From UBA7374 sp965660635 (GTDB lineage Bacteria; Verrucomicrobiota; Verrucomicrobiia; Opitutales; Coraliomargaritaceae): 47,651 bases of DNA. The number at the start of each line of letters is the position of its first letter. Positions within the stretch are counted from its first letter, which is position 1. Location of the stretch: NCBI GenBank assembly GCA_965660635.1, contig CBFIAS010000010.1, forward strand, positions 1 through 47,651, in the 5' to 3' direction. The translations under genes were made by a program, and so were the position numbers. The notes under the pieces were generated by a model. The model did not search any database. It had not been told where the DNA came from and saw only the letters and a list, made by a program, of their open reading frames with translations. Positions 42,501 through 47,651 of this stretch are shown here, piece after piece.

Positions 42501-42541
42501 AGGCGATCGAGGAGAAACGAGCATCCATCCAGACACTTTAG
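39521..42541 (+). CDS. Secreted tetratricopeptide-repeat protein, Exb-cluster component
   Basis: This 1006-residue protein has a signal peptide (LILCASLLAATPPMHA, cleavage likely after residue 24) and then helical TPR-like repeats almost to the C-terminus (for example DQAYYFLGEVESLAGYLELA and RLSEALFQIGRAYELL). A short coiled-coil stretch lies near 265-320. It is predicted to be periplasmic. It opens a run of six same-strand genes ending with ExbB, two ExbDs and a vWA-like protein, so it probably works with that energised membrane complex, perhaps as a scaffold. The role is inferred from context only. Confidence 0.82.
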   Translation: MPNRNCIRLILCASLLAATPPMHAQDSGVDQMAFSTLKEQASALAAAGRLKEAIPLLEELVSRIERTGEAGMPLDYAYFLLGAGYIQRYVETGQTSHLSTTLLWYDRLEKEYPESRNLKSALLKSIDVLRALKKTDQAVALMQAILGGQKKITLSISEEIKLLQDLCRIYYGRGQLKEGIPYFRKLSSQGRTLEEKALGAAATFEGLVEDKQLDEAIRLLPVLAKESDVRYMPRLNVALLKASDTMVDSERFTDAALLLNLIKTTSQMIRYNEDKLKQKQVAMDRLQLAEGSRDRIDELKQEIKNIGDRLKALRDLPSLRNDLLVRRARNFTKTKRPYESFWMFYDLYRENPEDPRSEFYHYATFSGALRIKKQDVVLELGSSYREKYPEGDYYSDVTAGMVATMEETADFAPMLAMLKDFLDKRPMDAFSAKFLASWAARLFEEGRLQEIVEQCATWQEMHENPVFEDGLYYWPGMAHLQLAGYKEAIDSFTGLIGGFPLSAYTPDGTLRKGICHYYEQETGPARETLTAYTERYPDGDSIDQAYYFLGEVESLAGYLELAIDYFKKADSLTASQDLHDGVAFRIGELLESLKRYQEMLDHFIAYTERFDERGRLSEALFQIGRAYELLNRPTEMLALYRKSILRFADNPANQGVDALIEAYTEKYETNLRQLKRTVEFLDKMRDDLEFRKVMVTDRGALFEAFYNNPDIIQDLYNDLRANPAFNIDLMEDLSPVEPIGNAYRRELAAYPQDTPEAFFRTQLAACRKAGNPVSEARMLMGLYRSGTVLEPATPFESAFLDEISPRLILYVADYFREKSIDRSVEAWNKLLERFPADDATIVAYLRLADFEEKQGRTEEALAQLVSAAEAFPASPQLPLMILRQGELLTRLGRTDEAREKYQYILRVPDWRGILHARALFQTGQAYMADEAFPAAHGFFERTFLGYSHFGEWSARAYLADAEALLRMGDPASAATTLDEAIAELKEAAPADLYEAIEEKRASIQTL

Positions 42542-42543
42542 AC

Positions 42544-43710
42544 ATGACCCCCGCCCGCAGTACACTTCCAGAAAACCGGCAAGGCCGCCGCCCGGCGACC
42601 GGCCGGTACGCTCTCTGCCTGCTCGCCCTCGCCGGTGCCGCGCTCTCCGCGTCCGCCGACAACCCCTACTGGCAGCAATACGCCAACCAGCCAGTCTATG
42701 TTGATCAAGTAAACTACGGCAACCGCCAGACCCTGAAGTTCACCGGCTACGAGAACAACATGCTGCAAGCCGAGATCTCCATGAAGAATCCGGACGGATC
42801 CACCAGCACAGCGGAAATCTCCCTGCCTGTCAGCGAGAACATGGCCCGGACAATGAAGTTCTCCCTGAAGAACCTGAAAAAGGCAAACAGCCTGATCGAC
42901 CAGCGCAACAACGAGGGTGCCCTCACACTGCTCCGCCCGGATGTGTATCCACTGGTCAAATACAACAACCTGCCGGAAATCTTCACCGACCTCCACATTC
43001 CCATCCGCACCCTGCTCGACACCCTGGTTGACGCGGGTGAATACGGCGAAGCCGAGGATCTCTTCAAGCGCGTCCGGCTCGGACAAGTCGGTGTCCGCTA
43101 CAGCAACTCGGCCATCCGCCTGATGAATGCCTACCTGCTCTCCTCCGATGCGGAGGCCGCCTCCCGGATCGCCCGCATGCTGCCCTTCTCCGAAGGCTAC
43201 GCCAGCAACATCCAGCCCGCCATTGAGGCGGCCGACAACATCCGCGGTGCAGGTCTCTACGAAGAGGTCATTCCGGTCTACCGCGCCATTCAGCCCCACG
43301 CCGCCCCCGGCCAACGCAAAGACATCGACATGTGGCTGGCCTACAGCCTTGTCCTCGCAGACCGGATGGAGGAGGCCACCGCGATCATCGAAACAGTTGA
43401 GGAGCCAGACCCTTCACAGCGCCTCTTCTCCCTCTACAAGTTGCTCGAAGGCTCGCGCGCCTACCGGCAGGAGGATTACTCCACAGCTTTGGACATCCTC
43501 ACCCGCGGCTTCGTGCGTGCCGAGACCTCCTACTCATGGGTGCCCGAAATGCTCTACCGGATCGGCGATTGCTACGCCCGCGCGGAGGACCCCGTGGCCG
43601 CCCGCAACGTCTGGTCTGAGATCACCCTCCTTTATCCCGATTCCATCTGGCACGGCCCGGCCAGTGAAGCCATTGACGCGCTTCCCCGCCCGGAAACCCT
43701 TGCCGAGTAG
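42544..43710 (+). CDS. Secreted helical-repeat protein, Exb-cluster component
   Basis: From the ATG at 42544, three bases after the TPR gene's stop, the product has 388 residues. A long n-region leads into a signal peptide (YALCLLALAGAALSASA, cleavage near 38). A small beta-rich segment follows (VYVDQVNYGNRQTLKFTGYE, about 50-95), then TPR-like helices (EAEDLFKRVRL; ALDILTRGFVRA). It is probably periplasmic and a partner of the larger TPR protein. I do not recognise a named family. Confidence 0.78.
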   Translation: MTPARSTLPENRQGRRPATGRYALCLLALAGAALSASADNPYWQQYANQPVYVDQVNYGNRQTLKFTGYENNMLQAEISMKNPDGSTSTAEISLPVSENMARTMKFSLKNLKKANSLIDQRNNEGALTLLRPDVYPLVKYNNLPEIFTDLHIPIRTLLDTLVDAGEYGEAEDLFKRVRLGQVGVRYSNSAIRLMNAYLLSSDAEAASRIARMLPFSEGYASNIQPAIEAADNIRGAGLYEEVIPVYRAIQPHAAPGQRKDIDMWLAYSLVLADRMEEATAIIETVEEPDPSQRLFSLYKLLEGSRAYRQEDYSTALDILTRGFVRAETSYSWVPEMLYRIGDCYARAEDPVAARNVWSEITLLYPDSIWHGPASEAIDALPRPETLAE

Positions 43711-43747
43711 CCACCAACCCCTTATCTAGACAATCCATACACGATCC

Positions 43748-44521
43748 ATGAAAGCAACCAACATCCGAACAATCCCGACTTACCTGATGATCGGCCTTAT
43801 CACCTGTGCCAGCCTCTGGTTCGCCGGCCAGACTCTCCAGGCCCAGGAGGCCGACGCCCCCGCCGCAGAGGAGGAAGCCGGCCCGCCCAAAAAGACCCTG
43901 ATCGACCAGTACAAGACTGGCGGATGGGCTATGTACCCGCTCACCCTCTTCTCCGTCGCCGGGTTTGGCCTGATCATCTACAACTTCATGGCGATCCGCC
44001 CTGGACTGCTCCTCAACCCGGAGACCACCTCCCGGGTTGACAAAGCCCTGGAAGCGCTGGACATCGACGCAGCCAAGGCAGCATGCGAGGAATCGCCTTC
44101 CCCCACGACCAACATCATCGCCGCCGGGCTCAACCGCGTCGATCTCGAGAACTACGACCCCGAGCCCGTCAAGGAAGCCATCGAGGAAGCCTCCTCCGAG
44201 GAACTGGCCGGTCCCTTCATCCTTATCAACTACCTCTCCGTCATCGGCTCACTCGCCCCCATGGTCGGACTGCTCGGTACCGTTTCCGGCATGGTCAAGG
44301 CCTTCAACGTGATTGAGGCCGAAGGCGCCGGCAGCGCCCAGGCCCTCGCCGGCAACATCTCCGAGGCCCTCATCACCACCGCCTCCGGCATGATCGTCGG
44401 CATCCCCGCCATGTTCTTCTTCTTCTTCTTCAAGAACAAGTACGGCAAGATCACCTCCCGCGTATCACGCGTCGTCGGCGACCTCGAGTTCACCCTCGGC
44501 ACCGCCGTGAAGAAGCGCTAA
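43748..44521 (+). CDS. exbB: MotA/TolQ/ExbB-family proton channel protein
   Basis: With two ExbD-like proteins it should form an inner-membrane motor driven by the proton gradient. The 257-residue product has a cleavable signal peptide or first membrane segment (about 10-30, then LQAQEADA), an acidic Pro-rich stretch, and three membrane segments near 62-82, 160-185 and 210-228. The family core is clear: SVIGSLAPMVGLLGTVSGMVKAF and ALITTASGMIVGIPAMFFFF. The N-terminal signal-bearing extension is typical of ExbB variants outside the Gammaproteobacteria. TolQ-like use cannot be excluded. Confidence 0.93.
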   Translation: MKATNIRTIPTYLMIGLITCASLWFAGQTLQAQEADAPAAEEEAGPPKKTLIDQYKTGGWAMYPLTLFSVAGFGLIIYNFMAIRPGLLLNPETTSRVDKALEALDIDAAKAACEESPSPTTNIIAAGLNRVDLENYDPEPVKEAIEEASSEELAGPFILINYLSVIGSLAPMVGLLGTVSGMVKAFNVIEAEGAGSAQALAGNISEALITTASGMIVGIPAMFFFFFFKNKYGKITSRVSRVVGDLEFTLGTAVKKR

Positions 44522-44551
44522 CCCGCCCCTGACGACGACGCCGCACCTGCC

Positions 44552-44956
44552 ATGAAAACATGGTCCCCAGAAGATGCCGATCCGGAGTTTGAACTGACTC
44601 CGATGATTGACGTCGTTTTCCTGCTCATCGCCTTCTTCATGACCTTGATGAGCTTCATCAGCGCGGAACTGATCAAGCTCGAGCTCCCCTCCGCCGAGGA
44701 GGCCTCCATTCCCGAGGATCCGGGCGAGCGCCAGTACATCTCGGTCACCTCAACCGGCGAACTCTATATCGGGGCCGCCCCCATCGACTACGAGTCCCTG
44801 CCCGCCGCCCTCGCCTCGATGAAGCAGAAACTGCCCGCCCTCAAGCTCTATCTCCGGGCCGATGGCGCCACCTCACACCGCCACGTCAGCAAGGTCATGG
44901 AAGCCTGCGCCAAGGCCGGCATCTTTGACCTCATCTTCGCCTCATCGCAGGACTAA
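44552..44956 (+). CDS. exbD: ExbD/TolR-family transporter subunit, copy 1
   Basis: The 134-residue protein has a short cytoplasmic start, one membrane segment (about 21-38) with the proton-carrying D20 in ELTPMIDVVFLLIAFFM, and a periplasmic domain ending FDLIFASSQD. It lies 30 bases after exbB. A second, different ExbD follows. Confidence 0.93.
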   Translation: MKTWSPEDADPEFELTPMIDVVFLLIAFFMTLMSFISAELIKLELPSAEEASIPEDPGERQYISVTSTGELYIGAAPIDYESLPAALASMKQKLPALKLYLRADGATSHRHVSKVMEACAKAGIFDLIFASSQD

Positions 44957-44966
44957 CCGAACCCCC

Positions 44967-45404
44967 ATGGCCATAAAGAACAAGGTACTGGAATCCGAGG
45001 ACAAGGTCGATATCACCCCGATGATCGACGTGGTCTTCCTCCTGCTCATCTACTTCATGTTCCTGCCCCTCCAGCAGGAGGCCGACATCGGCATCAAGCT
45101 GCCCAGCGACACCCCACCGGCGGAAGACCTGCAACTCCCCAGCGAGCATGTCGTCGAGGTCTTCCCCAACGGGCTCATCCTCCTCAACGGCTCCCCCACC
45201 GACGGCAACAACAACCGGGACATGCCCCGCCTGACCCGTACCCTCTCCCGCCTGAAGCAGTCCTCCGACCGCGCCGGCATCGACACCGTGGTCAAGATCC
45301 AGGCCGATCCCGACTCGCCCCACCAGCGCTCCATCGACGTGCTCAACGCCTGCTCCCGGGCCGAGATCAAGAAAGTCTCCTTCGCCGCCTACGGTCTCCT
45401 CTAA
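44967..45404 (+). CDS. exbD: ExbD/TolR-family transporter subunit, copy 2
   Basis: From the ATG at 44967 the product has 145 residues, with the essential D21 in DITPMIDVVFLLLIYFMFLP and a periplasmic domain ending KKVSFAAYGLL. It differs clearly from copy 1, so the motor may use two ExbD types side by side. It begins ten bases after copy 1. Confidence 0.93.
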   Translation: MAIKNKVLESEDKVDITPMIDVVFLLLIYFMFLPLQQEADIGIKLPSDTPPAEDLQLPSEHVVEVFPNGLILLNGSPTDGNNNRDMPRLTRTLSRLKQSSDRAGIDTVVKIQADPDSPHQRSIDVLNACSRAEIKKVSFAAYGLL

Positions 45405-45423
45405 ACCACTCTTTTAACGCCCG

Positions 45424-46803
45424 ATGATCTCCCAGTCACGCAAGCGCAAGATCAACCCCATGCTGATGAAGGTCATCGTCATCAGCGTGCTCCTGCACGT
45501 TGTAGTCGGCTTTATCGCAGGCGTCGTCACGATTGCGACCAATGTGATCAAGGAAGACGCCCAGTTCGAGGAGCCCCCCGCCCTCGAGGAGCAAGAGCCG
45601 CCCAAGGAGGTCAAGGTCGAGATCAAGCCGCCCGCCCAGCAGAACCAGCCCCTGCAAAAGCTCAGCCTCCGCCAAGTCGGCAACATCGCTGTGGCCAGCG
45701 TCGATGTCAACCTGCCCTCCACCGGGGACGATTTCACTGTAAGCAGCGGCATCGGCAACATCGCCGGTGGCAACCTCCTCGGCGGCACCCGGGGAGGACT
45801 CGAATTCGGCATGTCCAAGATCAACATCTTCGGCCTCAAGACCAAGGCCGAGCGCGTGCTCTTCATCATCGACACAAACCGTCACATGGTCACCGATGCC
45901 AAGGGCGGGCTCAACAGCTACCGCGTGATCAAGGATGAGATAACCAGCATGGTCAGCAACCTCTCCACCGGCACCCTCTTCAATGTCATGCTGCAAGACC
46001 GCAGCCGCACCATGCTCTTCAAGCCCAAGCTGGTCACCGCCGGCTCAGAGGTACACCAGCAACTGGTCAAATGGATCGGCCCGATCAATGAGAATGCCAA
46101 CAGGCCCGGCCTCGAAGGCGTCCGTGGGGCGAAAAAGCCCCAGCTCAAGACCCTCCCCAGCGAACTTGTCCACCAGTCCATCATAAAGCTCGGCCATCAA
46201 GGCAACGACACCGGCTTCATCACCCAGTATGCCCTCGAGCAGGGCATCGACGCCATCTTCTTCATCACCGGCTACCACAAGGGCTTCGAGCGCATCCGCC
46301 GTGACCTCAACGCTAAAGAGGAAAAGGAGTGGAACAAGAAGATCAGCGACCCGAAGTACCAGGAGCAACTGGCCATGCACAACAAGGAGAAGCCCGGGAT
46401 GCAGCAGCGCGTTAACCAGGTGTTGGCCGAGATCAACAAGGAGCGTAAGGCCAAAGGCCAGCCGCCCCGGGTGCTGAGTCATCGCTACGGCGTCTACTCG
46501 CAGGCAAAAGAACTCGGCCTGAAGTGGAAAGTGCCGCACCCCGGCAGTCGCCCCCACCCCGTCATCCCGGAAAAGGACATTATCAAGTACTTCAAGAAGC
46601 TCAACGAGGAACTCTACGGCCAGTTCGACAAGCCCGTCCCGTCAATCAACGTCGTCCTCTTCCTGGCCGAGGATGAGGCCTTCCAGCCCAGGGAAGAACA
46701 ACAACTCAAGGACTACACCCGTTTCTACAAGGGCAAGTACCGCCTCATCCGCGGAGAGAAAGCCATCAAGCAGGCCGCCTCCGCCGCTTCTGCCAAAGAG
46801 TAG
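45424..46803 (+). CDS. Membrane-anchored vWA-like protein in the TonB/TolA position
   Basis: The 459-residue protein has one N-terminal membrane segment (about 17-40), then an acidic Pro/Glu/Lys-rich stretch (47-75: PPALEEQEPP, KVEIKPP) like the anchor and spacer of TonB and TolA. A Gly-rich region (105-130) leads to a vWA-like fold starting at ERVLFIIDTNRHMVTD. The metal-site motif DxSxS is replaced by D150-T-N-R-H, so ordinary metal binding is doubtful. A charged helical insertion lies near 295-355. No TonB C-terminal domain is present. It probably receives force from the ExbB/ExbD motor; this is inferred from position and build. Confidence 0.75.
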   Translation: MISQSRKRKINPMLMKVIVISVLLHVVVGFIAGVVTIATNVIKEDAQFEEPPALEEQEPPKEVKVEIKPPAQQNQPLQKLSLRQVGNIAVASVDVNLPSTGDDFTVSSGIGNIAGGNLLGGTRGGLEFGMSKINIFGLKTKAERVLFIIDTNRHMVTDAKGGLNSYRVIKDEITSMVSNLSTGTLFNVMLQDRSRTMLFKPKLVTAGSEVHQQLVKWIGPINENANRPGLEGVRGAKKPQLKTLPSELVHQSIIKLGHQGNDTGFITQYALEQGIDAIFFITGYHKGFERIRRDLNAKEEKEWNKKISDPKYQEQLAMHNKEKPGMQQRVNQVLAEINKERKAKGQPPRVLSHRYGVYSQAKELGLKWKVPHPGSRPHPVIPEKDIIKYFKKLNEELYGQFDKPVPSINVVLFLAEDEAFQPREEQQLKDYTRFYKGKYRLIRGEKAIKQAASAASAKE

Positions 46804-46838
46804 TGTGGACCGGACGCAGGGATCACTCAGCGAGTGGC

Positions 46839-46868
46839 CCACGAATGTACACGAAGAGTCACGAATAA
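46839..46868 (+). repeat. Solitary 10-bp repeat tract, like the GxxExxY arms
   Basis: Three 10-bp units, ccacgaatgt, acacgaagag and tcacgaataa, share the period and the CACgaat / CACggat core of the tracts around the GxxExxY gene. No gene and no inverted partner follow within the window. The surrounding gene-free stretch 46804-47036 otherwise shows only a possible promoter. Confidence 0.65.
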
Positions 46869-46876
46869 GAGTTTTT

Positions 46877-46904
46877 CTGGCAGAATAATTTTTGGCTGTA
46901 TAAT
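46877..46904 (+). promoter_or_regulatory. Possible promoter before the insertion sequence
   Basis: TATAAT (46899-46904) is preceded after 16 bases by CTGGCA (46877-46882), a poor -35 box. No gene starts close behind it except the insertion sequence. Confidence 0.3.
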
Positions 46905-47102
46905 GCTGGATACTGGGGTTGGGATCCGGAAGGGGAAGAAGGGCCAAAGCTTTGACCCCTACGCCCCGGCCCTTCGTTTCTGCCGTTGGGCGGTTCGACA
47001 AAGAGCCACCTCCGAGATGGCTCCCTGCGGAAGGGGCGACCTGCCCCCCAGAAACAGTCCTGAATTGATTGAGAGTTCTGTTGGTATAAACCGAACAGAA
47101 CT

Positions 47103-47522
47103 ATTGCAAAACGAAAGCACCACACTGAAGAAGCGATCATCGGTATATTGAAGGAGGCCGAGGCAGGTATGCCTGTGTCTGATCTGCTTCGTAAATACAA
47201 CATCTCACAGGGAACCTTCTACCGCTGGAAGAGCGCTTACAGCGGGATGCAGGTAAACGAGCTCAAGAGGCTCAAGGAGCTGGAGAAGGAGAACGAACGA
47301 TTGAAGCGACTGGTCGCCGACCAGGCCCTGGACATCGTCATGCTTAAGGACATCAACTCGAAAAACTGGCGAGGCCTGCTTTGCGGCCTCGGTGAAGCCC
47401 GCAGCCAGACGGGTTGCTGCAGATCACCTGCAGGCCGACTACGAAGTCGGCGTAACCCGAGCCTGCGGGCTGGTCCAAGTCAGCCGAAGCAGCTACCGCT
47501 ACAAGTCGACACGTGCGGATGA
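47103..47522 (+). CDS. IS3-family transposase OrfA
   Basis: OrfA carries the helix-turn-helix that binds the element's ends. Conserved parts are TEEAIIGILKEAEAGMPVSD, KYNISQGTFYRWKSAY and a leucine-zipper-like ELEKENERLKRLVADQ. The usual start (the codon before AKRKHH) is ATT at 47103; the next in-frame starts are TTG 47148 and ATG 47169, both inside conserved sequence. After the normal OrfA end (NSKNW) the frame runs on to 47522 through CGA, where a TGA stop would be one base change away. The element may therefore be slightly damaged. Confidence 0.8.
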   Translation: MAKRKHHTEEAIIGILKEAEAGMPVSDLLRKYNISQGTFYRWKSAYSGMQVNELKRLKELEKENERLKRLVADQALDIVMLKDINSKNWRGLLCGLGEARSQTGCCRSPAGRLRSRRNPSLRAGPSQPKQLPLQVDTCG

Positions 47523-47651
47523 CACGCCGCTACGCGGTGCGATCCGCGAGAAGGCCCAGGAGCGCAAGCGCTGGGGCTACCGGAGGTTGCAGGTTCTGCT
47601 GCAAAGAGACGGCCACATGGATAACCACAAGCGCATCTACAGGATCTACAA
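47392..47651 (+). CDS. IS3-family transposase OrfB (3' partial)
   Basis: In the frame +1 (or -2) to OrfA the sequence reads VKPAARRVAADHLQADYEVG, then CGLVQVSRSSYRYKS, and near the edge KRWGYRRLQVLLQRDGH. This is the N-terminal HTH region of IS3 OrfB; the DDE catalytic core would lie beyond the window. GTG at 47392 is a possible start, but OrfB may be made by frameshifting from OrfA, normally -1 in this family, which does not match the offset seen here. Confidence 0.75.
   Translation, partial: MKPAARRVAADHLQADYEVGVTRACGLVQVSRSSYRYKSTRADDTPLRGAIREKAQERKRWGYRRLQVLLQRDGHMDNHKRIYRIY

Larger units (their letters stand above)
47037..47651 (+). mobile_element. IS3-family insertion sequence, left end (right end outside window)
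   Basis: Two overlapping frames encode an IS3-type OrfA and the beginning of OrfB. The left end is placed near 47037 because cgacctgcccccc resembles the termini of IS3 elements of this type (usual start TGACCTGCCCCC). The right inverted repeat and target duplication are not visible, so the exact boundary is an estimate. Confidence 0.75.

Overview
This 47.7 kb window is GC-rich chromosomal DNA, most likely from a member of the Verrucomicrobiota (class Opitutae / Puniceicoccales-like). The guess rests on gene content and layout: a K+-type membrane pyrophosphatase, long-form HisG, an argCJBDF-purL run, a TPR/ExbB/ExbD/ExbD cluster, and photolyase genes beside DUF2256 and TIGR03643 genes, as in aquatic bacteria. 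Genus cannot be set from sequence reading alone.

Layout. (1) 1-2883: the right end of an integrative element, abutting the 3' end of a tRNA-Cys gene. It carries a VirD4/TraD-like ATPase cut by the window edge and a serine-recombinase-like protein with no catalytic domain. (2) 2884-9324, minus strand: tRNA-Cys, a SWIM/SNF2 helicase, and an agmatine-to-putrescine pair (aguB-aguA) behind hisG. (3) 9459-15805, plus strand: a peroxiredoxin coupled to an OmpR-type regulator, leuB, a GxxExxY gene bracketed by inverted 10-bp repeats, alaS and two TM2 proteins. (4) 15824-21076: an M48 protease, hppA, smpB-rpoZ, a fused toxin-antitoxin remnant, and rplM-rpsI behind a clear promoter and before a clear terminator. 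(5) 21193-30440: argC-argJ-argB-argD-argF-purL, apparently one operon. (6) 30432-30963: a four-helix-bundle gene bracketed by inverted 7-bp repeats, then another short-period tract. (7) 31028-35018: a light and DNA-repair island. A DUF2256, photolyase and TIGR03643 operon faces a photolyase relative whose two domains look swapped in order, with a small coupled gene and an O6-alkylguanine methyltransferase. (8) 35160-39337: a SurA/PpiD-like anchored chaperone, two palindromic intergenic elements, recN and a Yip1-like membrane protein. (9) 39521-46803: two secreted helical-repeat proteins, ExbB, two ExbDs and an anchored vWA-like protein standing where TonB or TolA would be. (10) 47037-47651: the left end of an IS3-family element cut by the window edge.

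The most unusual items are the apparently permuted photolyase in its four-gene setting, the TonB-less Exb motor with a vWA-like partner, and two single-gene cassettes (GxxExxY and four-helix-bundle). Each cassette starts its reading frame inside a short-period repeat tract and has an inverted tract just after its stop. No rRNA, CRISPR array or tmRNA was recognised.
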